A stretch of 39,284 nt of DNA from Prochlorococcus sp. HOT208_60m_813G15 (GTDB lineage: Bacteria > Cyanobacteriota > Cyanobacteriia > PCC-6307 > Cyanobiaceae), in assembly GCA_002026165.1 (NCBI GenBank), contig MWOS01000111.1, positions 1-39,284 of the forward strand, written 5' to 3'. Position numbers and translations under genes: made by a program. This document shows, piece by piece, positions 25,783 through 33,176 of this stretch (position 1 is the first letter of the stretch; every line of letters starts with the position of its first letter). Below the pieces are notes generated by a model. That model saw only the letters and a program-made list of their open reading frames with translations. It had not been told where the DNA came from and did not search any database.

Positions 25783-25902
25783 TTACTTTTGTTTGATTTC
25801 GGGAAGGTAAAATTTATTGCCTAATGTATAACCAATTGACATAAGTACGAACCCAATAAGTTGAGGTAAATGAGAATTTGCTAGAGAGATTTTTTCAATC
25901 AT
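25783..25902 (-). CDS. Small membrane peptide, 39 residues
   Basis: MIEKISLANSHLPQLIGFVL then MSIGYTLGNKFYL and a polar tail: one hydrophobic helix in the middle. The ATG is preceded by GAGAA. Function unknown. Confidence 0.5.
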   Translation of the reverse strand: MIEKISLANSHLPQLIGFVLMSIGYTLGNKFYLPEIKQK

Positions 25903-25955
25903 TTCTCAATATATATAAATAAATATAATAATAAAAAATTTTTAATAATGTAAGT

Positions 25956-26129
25956 CTATTTTCTTTTTGATTCTTTAATTTCCCCAGATTTTTTTAATGA
26001 ATTAACAAGTCTTTCATTTTCTGTTTTTAAATTTTCTAATGCAGATTTTGTGAATTGTTCTTTAGCCTCAAATTTTGCTGAACGTATAACTTTTTTATTA
26101 GGGAGTTTTTTCTTCGGTTCTGACTTCAT
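25956..26129 (-). CDS. Basic coiled-coil mini-protein, 57 residues
   Basis: The highly charged protein starts MKSEPKKKLPNKKVIRSAKF and continues as a single predicted helix with LENLKTENERLVNSLKKSG. Its C-terminal part resembles the 41-residue protein at 29941-30066 (L-x-x-L-x-x-E-N-x-x-L-V-x-x-L-K-K-[SA]-G). Function unknown. Confidence 0.6.
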   Translation of the reverse strand: MKSEPKKKLPNKKVIRSAKFEAKEQFTKSALENLKTENERLVNSLKKSGEIKESKRK

Positions 26130-26227
26130 ATTAAACAGCTTTTCAAAAATTTTAGAAGTTATTTTTTTTGTATTAGGTATTATTTTTTACAGTTTTCTGG
26201 TTAATAATATTTGTTTACATAGACAAA

Positions 26228-26440
26228 TTAATCTTTATCTTTTGGGAGACTTAACCATCCAGAAGTCCATTCTGATTTTAGTTTTGTCCATAAGATCCTT
26301 TTAATATCTTTTTTATTTTTGGTAGGAAAAATATCAACCCATCTATCTTCATTTTTGCCACCATAGGCTTTAACTTGAAAATGCCTATTACCATTAATAG
26401 TTTTTGGTGATGTCCAACAAAGAGTAGGAGGCCATTTCAT
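26228..26440 (-). CDS. TIGR02450-like Trp-rich protein, 70 residues
   Basis: The pattern W-x4-P, then G-N-R-H-F-Q-V near residue 20, and a C-terminal L-K-x-E-W-T-S-G-W-L matches small Trp-rich proteins of the TIGR02450 type found in cyanobacteria and proteobacteria. Soluble, function unknown. Confidence 0.65.
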   Translation of the reverse strand: MKWPPTLCWTSPKTINGNRHFQVKAYGGKNEDRWVDIFPTKNKKDIKRILWTKLKSEWTSGWLSLPKDKD

Positions 26441-26464
26441 GAGAAATTTTAAAAGTTGAAAAAA

Positions 26465-26551
26465 CTAAAGGTTACTTTGCCCAGTCAAAACTAAACCATA
26501 ATATGCAATCGTACCAAGGATAAGTACGATACCTAGTATTCGAATAATCAT
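26465..26551 (-). CDS. Single-helix membrane peptide, 28 residues
   Basis: MIIRILGIVLILGTIAYYGL then VLTGQSNL. A single transmembrane helix fills most of the sequence. It is below usual ORF size limits. The hydrophobic design and the clean frame suggest a real gene. Confidence 0.5.
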   Translation of the reverse strand: MIIRILGIVLILGTIAYYGLVLTGQSNL

Positions 26552-26621
26552 GCTTTAATATTTTTAAATTCAAATTATATTAAAGAAGTTTTATAAATTT
26601 GAGTTGAAGATTTAATATTTT

Positions 26622-26831
26622 CTAATTTTTCCTTTTTTTATTTCTAACTATGGAGTGGCAAGATTCAGGATGCCATTCATTCTGAATTTTGCCAATAAAA
26701 TCATAAATAAATGAATCGGGACATCCAGTTTTTTTTTGAAGTTCTGAAAGTTCTTCTTTAATGAATTCATATACACTCGTTATTACCCCTAAATTATCTT
26801 CTTGGGAGGGAGCCCATTTATTATTCTCCAT
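26622..26831 (-). CDS. Small soluble protein, 69 residues
   Basis: Predicted helical, with ITSVYEFIKEELSELQKKTG and IYDFIGKIQNEWHPESCHS; basic tail. Its start overlaps the stop of the 63-residue gene by 11 bases, so the two form an operon. No family recognised. Confidence 0.6.
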   Translation of the reverse strand: MENNKWAPSQEDNLGVITSVYEFIKEELSELQKKTGCPDSFIYDFIGKIQNEWHPESCHSIVRNKKRKN

Positions 26832-27012
26832 TAATATTTTTTAGATTATTTTCCACAATATCGTAATAGGTTATGCCTCCATAATCAGCATCTGAACAAC
26901 ATAAATCTCCATATAGTTCCTCTAACAAATCGTACGCATCTGAATACTTATCAAAACTTTGAGCTGTTAATTCGTCTTCTTTCCCATCAATTCTAATTAT
27001 TTTGTACGTCAT
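26821..27012 (-). CDS. Small soluble acidic protein, 63 residues
   Basis: A beta-alpha style start (MTYKIIRIDGKEDELTAQSF) leads to SDAYDLLEELYGDLCCSDAD, with a Cys-Cys pair. First gene of a pair with the 69-residue gene. No family recognised. Confidence 0.6.
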   Translation of the reverse strand: MTYKIIRIDGKEDELTAQSFDKYSDAYDLLEELYGDLCCSDADYGGITYYDIVENNLKNINGE

Positions 27013-27074
27013 ATTTTATTTAGATGCAAAAAGTATTTTTTTTGATTCATTAGTTCATCTTATAAATAAAAATC

Positions 27075-27281
27075 TTATTTAGGAGTATTGGTTGGGTAAA
27101 GCTTCTGAATTTTCTTTTTCTGAATTTCTATTTTTCTTTGTTCATATTTTTTTGCCATTATTTTTCTAATAAATAATTGCGGGATCAGCCAGACTAATGC
27201 AATAGCTATAGCCATGAAAGCGGGATTTCTCCAGGTTAACCGAATAATCTCTTGTATAAATTCTTGATTAAAAATTTCCAT
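27075..27281 (-). CDS. Small membrane protein, 68 residues
   Basis: One transmembrane helix (PAFMAIAIALVWLIPQLFI, about 20-38) is followed by a strongly basic tail (RKIMAKKYEQRKIEIQKKK) likely on the cytoplasmic side. Function unknown. Confidence 0.6.
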   Translation of the reverse strand: MEIFNQEFIQEIIRLTWRNPAFMAIAIALVWLIPQLFIRKIMAKKYEQRKIEIQKKKIQKLYPTNTPK

Positions 27282-27455
27282 ACATTAAATTTTGATGATA
27301 AAAATATCTTTGCTTTCTTTTCTAAAATCTTTTAAATTTCAAATTCTATTATAACCTTAAAAAATCTTATGAGGAATTTTATAAATTTTTTTCCTTTTCT
27401 AGTTTGTTTTTTTTTGTATTTAGATTTAGATTGATTTTTATTTTTTTGTTTAGAG

Positions 27456-28121
27456 ATGTCGACTTATCTAATTACAGGATCAAATAGAGGGATTGGATTA
27501 GAACTATGCAGGCAAATTCATAAGAGGGGAGATAACGTAATTGCAACGTGTAGGAAAGCTTCAAAAGAACTTAGAGATTTAGGAGTGAGATTTGAAGAGA
27601 ATATAGAAATTTCTTCTAATGAGTCGATAACAAATTTGTGTAAAAAATTATCTGGAGTTAATTTAGATTGCTTAATTCATAATGCAGGAATTTATGAATT
27701 TAATTCTTTCGAAAACCTAGATAAGAAAAGTATTTTGCGGCAATTTGAAGTTAATGCATTAAGCCCAATATTTATGACTCAATCACTTAAACACCTTTTA
27801 AAAAGATTTTCTAAAGTTGCTTTTATCACAAGTAGAATGGGATCAATTGAAGATAATTCATCTGGAAGTTCTTATGGTTACAGGATGTCTAAAGTCGCTT
27901 TGTCCATGGCAGCAAAATCACTTTCTATAGATTTATCAAATGAAGATATTTATGTAGCTATTTTGCATCCTGGGTTAGTAAGTACAAGAATGACTGGCTT
28001 TACAAGAAATGGAATTAGTCCTGAAGAATCAGCAAATGGCCTTTTAAAACGTATTGATTCTCTAAATAAAAATAACTCGGGTACTTTTTGGCATGCCAAC
28101 GGAGAAGTTTTGCCATGGTAA
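27456..28121 (+). CDS. Short-chain dehydrogenase/reductase
   Basis: The 221-residue Rossmann-fold oxidoreductase has TGSNRGIG (7-14, NAD(P)-binding), NAG at 76-78, and the catalytic Y142-R-M-S-K146 with a serine in ITSRMGS upstream. It ends HPGLVSTRMTG and a short C-terminal part. It resembles the C-factor/SniffeR-like SDR group. Substrate unknown. It is the only medium-sized enzyme in the small-gene stretch and stands alone on the plus strand. Confidence 0.9.
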   Translation: MSTYLITGSNRGIGLELCRQIHKRGDNVIATCRKASKELRDLGVRFEENIEISSNESITNLCKKLSGVNLDCLIHNAGIYEFNSFENLDKKSILRQFEVNALSPIFMTQSLKHLLKRFSKVAFITSRMGSIEDNSSGSSYGYRMSKVALSMAAKSLSIDLSNEDIYVAILHPGLVSTRMTGFTRNGISPEESANGLLKRIDSLNKNNSGTFWHANGEVLPW

Positions 28122-28238
28122 TATCAATGCATTTATATTAAATAGATTTATATCTTTAATTTGTTAAAAAACTTTTAAATTTTTACCGTATTTCTTTCCT
28201 TGTTTGATTCTTTTAGTTATCTTTAAAAAAACATTAGT

Positions 28239-28250
28239 AAAGGAGGTGAT
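28239..28250 (+). promoter_or_regulatory. Full-length anti-SD match (ribosome binding site)
   Basis: AAAGGAGGTGAT is complementary over 12 bases to the 3' end of bacterial 16S rRNA (5'-ATCACCTCCTTT-3'). It precedes a TTG start with a 7-base spacer from the GGAGG core. No other RBS in the window is nearly this strong. Confidence 0.7.
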
Positions 28251-28253
28251 TCA

Positions 28254-28376
28254 TTGTCGTATCTACCGAAAAATGCGGTTATCAAAGGGGCCGTGAATTC
28301 AGTATCTTCATCACATTCATCGGTCTCTTTTTCTTTAATTAAGAAAAAAGGTTTTATCATCAATAGATTTATATAA
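28254..28376 (+). CDS. 40-codon ORF, Ser-rich, TTG start, unknown
   Basis: The frame begins TTG TCG TAT and gives 40 residues with SYLPKNAVIKGAVNS at the start, then a Ser/His-rich centre (VSSSHSSVSFS) and a basic end. It is framed by the exceptional SD and a terminator 24 bases after the stop, so this is a complete tiny transcription unit. No homologue comes to mind. Confidence 0.5.
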   Translation: MSYLPKNAVIKGAVNSVSSSHSSVSFSLIKKKGFIINRFI

Positions 28377-28399
28377 ATCAAACACTTAATACTTAAAAG

Positions 28400-28431
28400 C
28401 TCTGCATCTCAAGTAGTTGCGGAGTTTTTTT
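28400..28431 (+). terminator. Rho-independent terminator after the 40-codon ORF
   Basis: CTCTGCA (28400-28406) pairs with TGCGGAG (28418-28424, one G-T pair), followed by seven T. Confidence 0.7.
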
Positions 28432-28461
28432 ATGAATTTAAATAGTCTTTCAAAATGTACT

Positions 28462-28563
28462 CTAACTTTTTTGGCCAAAGTAAATTAAAGCTAAAAAAGA
28501 TAAAGTGCTTACCAAAGCGATTAAGTACCATCCAGTTGAGGAGTTGCTAGTTACTTCGTTCAT
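28462..28563 (-). CDS. Single-helix membrane peptide, 33 residues
   Basis: A polar N-terminus (MNEVTSNSSTGW) is followed by one helix (YLIALVSTLSFLALIYF). It begins directly after the stop of the 29-residue gene (TAA then ATG). Last gene of a four-gene chain of membrane mini-proteins. Confidence 0.55.
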   Translation of the reverse strand: MNEVTSNSSTGWYLIALVSTLSFLALIYFGQKS

Positions 28564-28653
28564 TTATTTTGATTTATCGGAGGAATTGATTATTTGAGTG
28601 AAAATCACAATTGATATCATTAAAAAAACTAAAAGGATGTAAGTTACGTTCAT
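28564..28653 (-). CDS. Single-helix membrane peptide, 29 residues
   Basis: MNVTYILLVFLMISIVIFTQ followed by IINSSDKSK. It starts with no gap after the 84-residue gene and ends with no gap before the 33-residue gene. A GGAGGA near its 3' end serves as SD for the next gene. Confidence 0.55.
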   Translation of the reverse strand: MNVTYILLVFLMISIVIFTQIINSSDKSK

Positions 28654-28908
28654 TTATAGAAAAATGCTAATTATTAAAAAGATTATTCCTAGAACTACAG
28701 TAACAATTGCTCCATCTACTAATAAGTCTTTCCATGTATAACTTTTGAGCATCCTTGTTTTATCTTCTTCACTCATAAGGTTCTTTAACCACGTCCAATC
28801 TAAAAGCTGTGTCAATGCAACACCAAAAATTAAATGACCAAACAAAATACCAATTAGATCAATTCTAGATATATCTTTAGTGAGACTCGTAATAATAAAA
28901 AAGTCCAC
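28654..28908 (-). CDS. Two-helix membrane protein, 84 residues
   Basis: Hydrophobic segments at about 17-35 (IDLIGILFGHLIFGVALTQ) and 64-84 flank a charged loop with a Trp-x-Trp motif and SEEDKTRMLKSYTWKDLL. It overlaps the upstream 75-residue gene by one base. Function unknown; topology would place the loop on one side and both ends on the other. Confidence 0.65.
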   Translation of the reverse strand: MDFFIITSLTKDISRIDLIGILFGHLIFGVALTQLLDWTWLKNLMSEEDKTRMLKSYTWKDLLVDGAIVTVVLGIIFLIISIFL

Positions 28909-29135
28909 TAGCTTTTTTCTTTATTAGATAAGGCACCACCTTCTTCTTTGTATTTTTCCCAAGCTTCACTTATTTTCGCTTTAGAGAAATTTTGTTTTCC
29001 CTCAGAGAATTTATTTTTGAGGTTATTTAAACTATTAGTCAGTTCTTTTTTTGTTGGTTCATCAAGAAAGTTTGATGTTAATTTCCATAAATACCAGCTA
29101 CTAGCTAGAAGAAGAATCAATCCGAGTAATTGCAT
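28908..29135 (-). CDS. Small membrane-anchored protein, 75 residues
   Basis: One N-terminal helix (LLGLILLLASSWYLWKLTS, 3-21) is followed by a long amphipathic, lysine-rich soluble helix. First gene of the four-gene chain running to 28462. Confidence 0.6.
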   Translation of the reverse strand: MQLLGLILLLASSWYLWKLTSNFLDEPTKKELTNSLNNLKNKFSEGKQNFSKAKISEAWEKYKEEGGALSNKEKS

Positions 29136-29226
29136 ATTAGTTTTTTCCCATCCTACAACTTTTCAAATGGTTTCGATAAATTAATTTATTTAATACCTGT
29201 AGAAATTTTTTTGACCTAAATAAAAA

Positions 29227-29382
29227 TTAAATCTTTAACCAGTGGAAAAATATTCTATCTAGCAGCCATATAGTTAGACCCCCTTCCAGGAAAGCCAACC
29301 AATACATCCCATAATCAGAAAATCCCATTTGCTCTTTAACTGTTTTAATCAATTTTTTGTGAGCTTGAATGAGATCTTTCAT
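29227..29382 (-). CDS. Small membrane-associated protein, 51 residues
   Basis: A basic helical start (MKDLIQAHKKLIKTVKEQMG) is followed by an aromatic hydrophobic segment (YGMYWLAFLEGGLTIWLLD). The ATG is 16 bases downstream of the stop of the DnaJ-type zinc-finger gene on the same strand, so the two may be co-transcribed. No family recognised. Confidence 0.55.
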   Translation of the reverse strand: MKDLIQAHKKLIKTVKEQMGFSDYGMYWLAFLEGGLTIWLLDRIFFHWLKI

Positions 29383-29398
29383 GAACAATCAAAATTTT

Positions 29399-29650
29399 TT
29401 AAACCTGCTGAATTTCTTTAATTAAAAAACCCTTCCCATAGCAAGATAGACATGTTTTAGTCTCATCTAATGAAATTCTTAGAAAACCTGCTCCATTACA
29501 CCTAAAGCAATTTACTTTGGTGTTTGAATAGATCTTTGATTTAATTTTAGCAGCACGATTTAAGTACGAAACAGTTTCTTTACGACCGTTTGCTTGAGCA
29601 GCTTTATTTAAAAGCTTTTTATAACTGACTTTTAGTTCTTGGGTATTCAT
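29399..29650 (-). CDS. DnaJ-type zinc-finger mini-protein, 83 residues
   Basis: A basic helical N-terminal half precedes two C-x-x-C-x-G-x-G repeats: CFRCNGAGF and CLSCYGKGF (about residues 48-56 and 67-75). This is half of a DnaJ zinc-binding domain and should hold one zinc. Such stand-alone modules in cyanobacteria can be thiol-disulphide or assembly factors (BSD2-like). The specific role here is inferred only. Confidence 0.75.
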   Translation of the reverse strand: MNTQELKVSYKKLLNKAAQANGRKETVSYLNRAAKIKSKIYSNTKVNCFRCNGAGFLRISLDETKTCLSCYGKGFLIKEIQQV

Positions 29651-29940
29651 CTTTTGAAAGAAACTTTGATGCTGATACAGGAAAAGCTGATTGTTTAAAT
29701 AATTTAAATAAATTTTCCCGTTTATATTTCTGATCTGATCTCTTACTGAGATCTAAATAATATAACTAGGATTTGCTTTATATGTTTAGTATCTGGAGTA
29801 ATTAGTTTGTATATTTAATAGAAATTTTATATTTGAGAAACTAAAACTTTTGTGGGTGATCATTCAAGAAATATTTTTTTGTCTTTGAAAGGAAGCTTAA
29901 ATAATTTATTCTTTGAAAAGTATTTAAAAGCTCTCGTAGA

Positions 29941-30066
29941 TCATCCAGCCTTTTTGAGGTTTTTAACTAAAAAATCATTTTCATTAGTAAGAACTTCGAG
30001 CTTGTATTTTTCCAATTCTTTCTTGATTTCGGGATTTAAATCCTTTTTTGTCTCATTTAGATTCAT
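29941..30066 (-). CDS. Charged helical mini-protein, 41 residues
   Basis: MNLNETKKDLNPEIKKELEK followed by YKLEVLTNENDFLVKNLKKAG. One long helix with a heptad-like spacing; resembles the C-terminal part of the 57-residue protein at 25956-26129. The opposite-strand ORF here is weaker in coding character. Confidence 0.5.
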   Translation of the reverse strand: MNLNETKKDLNPEIKKELEKYKLEVLTNENDFLVKNLKKAG

Positions 30067-30127
30067 AAGATTTGTTCTTAAATTTACTTAAAAGACATTC
30101 AAAATCATAATGATCCCAAAAAAAATT

Positions 30128-30239
30128 TGTGGATAGTTTTTTCTTAAAAGAAGATAATATTTTATTTTGCACATAGAAATTCAAATTTAATCAACATATT
30201 GTGGAAAACCCTGTTGAAAAACGCTTAAAAAGTGGATAA
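30128..30239. other. Cluster of three DnaA-box-like sequences
   Basis: TGTGGATAG (30128-30136), TGTGGAAAA (30200-30208, exact complement of the cyanobacterial-type box TTTTCCACA) and AGTGGATAA (30231-30239) occur within 112 bases of non-coding DNA, all in one orientation. The stretch 30067-30352 holds nothing else recognisable. Confidence 0.35.
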
Positions 30240-30352
30240 CTCTTCGGGAGCATTATCAAAACAAGCTTTTCTGGAAAAATTTTTAAGTATTAATACTTCA
30301 TCAAAAAAAATAAAATATAGTTTAAAAAGGAACATAATCTCTTGTTATAACT

Positions 30353-30457
30353 ATGGGATCATTACTTTTTAAAAAAGATAAATTTTCTATACCTGAAGAT
30401 CATGTTGATAAAAAATTAAAAAAGTTTTTTCTTCATGATGTATCAAATTGAAAATTA
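30353..30457 (+). CDS. Possible 34-residue ORF
   Basis: Begins MGSLLFKKDKFSIPEDHVDK; basic with a hydrophobic C-terminal FFFMMY. No SD and no family; weak support from size and position alone. Confidence 0.25.
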
Positions 30458-30602
30458 AAGTGAAGAAAAATCAATCAAAACTTGAAATTTTTAATTTTTG
30501 TCATAGATGAGAATAAATTGTTTAATTCGGTTTTCTCTATGCAAATATTTCTCAAACCTAAAACTAATCAAATAGGGTTAATTTAATTAAAGAAATTTTT
30601 AA

Positions 30603-30839
30603 ATGACAGAAGAAAAAAAGGATTCAAAAAAATGTTCTGGAAAGAAAAACATTATGTTTGCCTATGGTTTTATACAACTTGGTTCTAGTTTCGTATCTGC
30701 AATAGCTTTAGCTGCAATCGCTTTTGGATTCTGTTCAGTAAAAAAGGAATCTAAACTTTTCAATAAATGTGTTGCAGAAATTACTGAAGATGGTGGTACC
30801 AATTCTGACGCTGTAAGGTATTGCAACGGGGGCAATTAA
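30603..30839 (+). CDS. Small membrane protein, 78 residues, Cys-containing
   Basis: A lysine-rich N-terminus precedes one transmembrane helix (FIQLGSSFVSAIALAAIAFGF, about 23-43) and a C-terminal polar tail with cysteines (FGFC, KCVAEIT, RYCNGG) on the other side, which could pair in an oxidising compartment. It is followed after 21 bases by another small gene. Function unknown. Confidence 0.6.
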   Translation: MTEEKKDSKKCSGKKNIMFAYGFIQLGSSFVSAIALAAIAFGFCSVKKESKLFNKCVAEITEDGGTNSDAVRYCNGGN

Positions 30840-30860
30840 AATCCCTCTAAGATTATTTAA

Positions 30861-31103
30861 ATGGACTCAACCTGTGATTTGATTATTGACTCTTTAAAAG
30901 AGGAGCCAATTGGAGAAACTGATCATTTTATTTGGTTCATAACAGATATTGGCATTGTTGCCCTATTCAAAAGAGAGGAAAACTTTGAAACTTATAGTTC
31001 GAATGTCGAAATTGAGGCAAATAAAATTGCTTTGGATATAACTAAAGAAGAGAATGAATACCTCAAAATAAAAGAGAGACAGCTTTTCTTATTTTATTCA
31101 TAA
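30861..31103 (+). CDS. Small acidic soluble protein, 80 residues
   Basis: Begins MDSTCDLIIDSLKEEPIGET with an alternating pattern of predicted helix and strand and no membrane segment. No recognised family. Second gene of a probable pair with the 78-residue gene. Confidence 0.55.
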   Translation: MDSTCDLIIDSLKEEPIGETDHFIWFITDIGIVALFKREENFETYSSNVEIEANKIALDITKEENEYLKIKERQLFLFYS

Positions 31104-31123
31104 TCTAGGATTTAGTAATTGAT

Positions 31124-31318
31124 TTAATAGGATGGCTCAAGGTTAAAGGCCGGCTCCATAATATTGTTTTCGCTAATTAATTCGTAGGTTAGCTCTTTAT
31201 TAAGGGCATTTATATAGGATGTATAAAGTTTCCCCCAAACAAATTCAAATTCATCTTTACTTAAATTCTTGAAAAGAATTTCTCCTTTGAAGTAAATGTG
31301 ATAAGAATCATTCATCAT
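31124..31318 (-). CDS. Small soluble protein, 64 residues
   Basis: MMNDSYHIYFKGEILFKNLS then DEFEFVWGKLYTSYINALN: an alpha-beta pattern typical of small cyanobacterial conserved proteins. The first or second Met could be the start. No family name known to me. Confidence 0.55.
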   Translation of the reverse strand: MMNDSYHIYFKGEILFKNLSKDEFEFVWGKLYTSYINALNKELTYELISENNIMEPAFNLEPSY

Positions 31319-31411
31319 GAAAAATTAATCTTATCCTTTTTAACGCAGTGATATATGTATGAAGTATTGGGTGCTACTAAAAAGAAATTTATTTAGAAGT
31401 TAGAAATATTT

Positions 31412-31723
31412 TTAGACTATCCTTGTATTCATTTTTTGTTTTTTGAATAAACCGACTGTCTCATCAAGATCCATACACGGCTGAATACTTATATCCATTA
31501 ATCTTCTCCAGGGGTGCCATTGCTTCCAAATCGTCTCAAGAGAATCAGCACTGACTACAGAATGTCCAATCCCATTTTGAACCATAAAAATCCAAGAATG
31601 AACTTCATAGTTTTCAGGTCTGTTTTGGGGACCTCCTGATTCATACCAATTAATTAGCATTTCTGCTCCTTCTTCTTGATCCTCGCCATCTGTAAATTCG
31701 TAGGAAATTAAATACCTTTGCAT
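31412..31723 (-). CDS. DUF3303-like small protein, 103 residues
   Basis: The protein has YLISYEFTDG at the start, EVHSWIFMVQNGIGHSVV in the middle and a W-x5-W-x-R-L-M-D-I-S-I-Q-P-C block. This agrees with the pattern of DUF3303 (a small ferredoxin-like alpha-beta fold, function unknown). Family call is moderately sure. Confidence 0.6.
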   Translation of the reverse strand: MQRYLISYEFTDGEDQEEGAEMLINWYESGGPQNRPENYEVHSWIFMVQNGIGHSVVSADSLETIWKQWHPWRRLMDISIQPCMDLDETVGLFKKQKMNTRIV

Positions 31724-31824
31724 ATAAATTATTTTTAAAATCTCTAAACTATTTTAACTCTAGATTTAGATATTGCCTCCCAATTTAATTAATGCTATGA
31801 AGTTTATAGAAGTGATTGTTTTAA

Positions 31825-31929
31825 ATGACCGAAAGATTTGGGAAAATTAAAAAGAATTTTATTACTAATTTATCTTTTATAAATAAGACGATTTTGAAGT
31901 ATTTTCAAAACCATGATCTTTTCGTATAG
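31825..31929 (+). CDS. Possible 34-residue basic ORF
   Basis: Begins MTERFGKIKKNFITNLSFIN; basic and amphipathic. No SD; lies alone in the gap 31724-32006. Low support. Confidence 0.25.
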   Translation: MTERFGKIKKNFITNLSFINKTILKYFQNHDLFV

Positions 31930-32006
31930 CTCTAATTAACAGATAAAATTTGATACTTTTTAAAATACCTTAAATTAGTTACGATATTTATACTGTATAG
32001 ATACCA

Positions 32007-32390
32007 ATGATAAATAAAAAGGATCAAAGCGATCCAATTGATAATTTAGAGTATGAAAAAGTTCTAGAAGAAGAAATAATTAATTCGTATGAAAGTAAAT
32101 TTCAGAATGAAACTGAAGAAGATAGTAAAAAGATTAAATTTTACAGACTTAAAAGAACTCCATTAGAAATATTAAATAGGTCATTTTTCTTTTTCTTTAT
32201 TGGAAGTTTTCTTTTCTCTTTGTTTTTAGCTTATTCAGAAAGTAAGTTGTGGTTCATACTTTATGTAATAAGTGCATTGTCTTGTGTTTTTTATACTCCT
32301 AATAGAAAAGCACTTAAAGAATTAATAGCAGCTTGGCCAAATATTGAGGATCTCATTAAAGGAAGGAGTTTATGGAGAAAAGGCAAATAA
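32007..32390 (+). CDS. Membrane protein with two helices, 127 residues
   Basis: An acidic soluble N-terminal half (to about residue 45) is followed by LKRTPLEILNRSFFFFFIG, two adjacent transmembrane segments (about 59-77 and 81-97) and a short tail with AAWPNIEDL. No known family. Two very small genes follow on the same strand in tight spacing (7 bases, then a 4-base overlap), so this heads a three-gene unit. Confidence 0.65.
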   Translation: MINKKDQSDPIDNLEYEKVLEEEIINSYESKFQNETEEDSKKIKFYRLKRTPLEILNRSFFFFFIGSFLFSLFLAYSESKLWFILYVISALSCVFYTPNRKALKELIAAWPNIEDLIKGRSLWRKGK

Positions 32391-32397
32391 ATAGATT

Positions 32398-32490
32398 ATG
32401 AAACCTTTAAATGCATTTAAAAAGTGGTTATTAAATATTCTTGTGCCATACATTGAGGGAACCAACAAGAAAAAAGAGGATAAAAAATGA
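32398..32490 (+). CDS. Amphipathic small peptide, 30 residues
   Basis: MKPLNAFKKWLLNILVPYIE followed by a lysine-rich tail; an amphipathic membrane-binding helix is likely. Its stop overlaps the next ATG (ATGA). Confidence 0.5.
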   Translation: MKPLNAFKKWLLNILVPYIEGTNKKKEDKK

Positions 32491-32624
32491 GTTTAATAAA
32501 GGTCGGAATTATTGTTGAAATCTTTTTGTTTGTGGGAGTTTTTTTATGGGTTAGGAAACTAAATAGTAAACAAAATAGGCAACCATCTCTATCAAAAAAA
32601 ATAATAAAAAATCTCAAATTTTAG
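32487..32624 (+). CDS. Single-helix membrane peptide, 45 residues
   Basis: MSLIKVGIIVEIFLFVGVFL then WVRKLN and a basic tail. One transmembrane helix, N-out topology by the positive-inside rule. Coupled by ATGA to the 30-residue gene. Confidence 0.55.
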   Translation: MSLIKVGIIVEIFLFVGVFLWVRKLNSKQNRQPSLSKKIIKNLKF

Positions 32625-32706
32625 AATTTTGATCACAAAATAAGGAATCTTTATAAAGAGATCAAATTTATGGGAAAATTCTTTACTTTTTTCTCTCACT
32701 TTGTGT

Positions 32707-33099
32707 ATGAAATCGGTTAGAACATCTACATCGTTATTAAAAAATATGGTTTCCTCCATCCAAGGTCTTGCTCCAATAACTAATCCATTAAATAGTGTCT
32801 TAGTAGAAAAGAAGCTAATAAATGTTGATCAAAAGTTTATTCAACTTGTTTCTCTGGCAGAAGGGTTACCTCGTACAGAAGTTATTGAAAGTGGTAGAAA
32901 TTATTGGAGAGGTGTTTGTAGAAGCTTGATTTTTAGATTTCCTGATGACCTTGAAATTTTAAAGCTTGATGTAAGAAGTTATGTAGATAGATCAAAAGGA
33001 ATTATTCAGATAAGATCTGCAGCAAGATTAGGGCAATCAGATTTAGGCGTTAATCTAAGAAGAGTGGAATACTTGTTTAATCAATTAGAGAAATTTTAA
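32707..33099 (+). CDS. DUF1499 family protein
   Basis: The protein of about 130 residues has the family end block GIIQIRSAARLGQSDLGVNLRRVEYL, split here as IIQIRSAARLGQSDLG and NLRRVEYL, plus IFRFPDDLEI in the middle. DUF1499 proteins are found in cyanobacteria, plastids and proteobacteria; function is unknown. I chose ATG 32707 over the TTG two codons upstream (32701). No signal peptide. Confidence 0.8.
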   Translation: MKSVRTSTSLLKNMVSSIQGLAPITNPLNSVLVEKKLINVDQKFIQLVSLAEGLPRTEVIESGRNYWRGVCRSLIFRFPDDLEILKLDVRSYVDRSKGIIQIRSAARLGQSDLGVNLRRVEYLFNQLEKF

Positions 33100-33176
33100 T
33101 TAATCTGTTTTTTATAGATTTAAGGTTCTTTTTACTAAATAGTTGTGCTTTAATTCATAAGAATATTTGAATTGCC

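Noticed and set aside
26050..26304. 84-codon plus-strand ORF
   Set aside because: It runs antisense to the 57-residue basic protein and into the Trp-rich gene; Phe/Leu-rich composition is typical of a shadow frame.
29852..30091. 79-codon plus-strand ORF
   Set aside because: It lies opposite the 41-residue helical mini-protein, begins at GTG without SD, and its Phe/Ser/Leu-rich composition is what the reverse of a Lys/Glu-rich gene gives.
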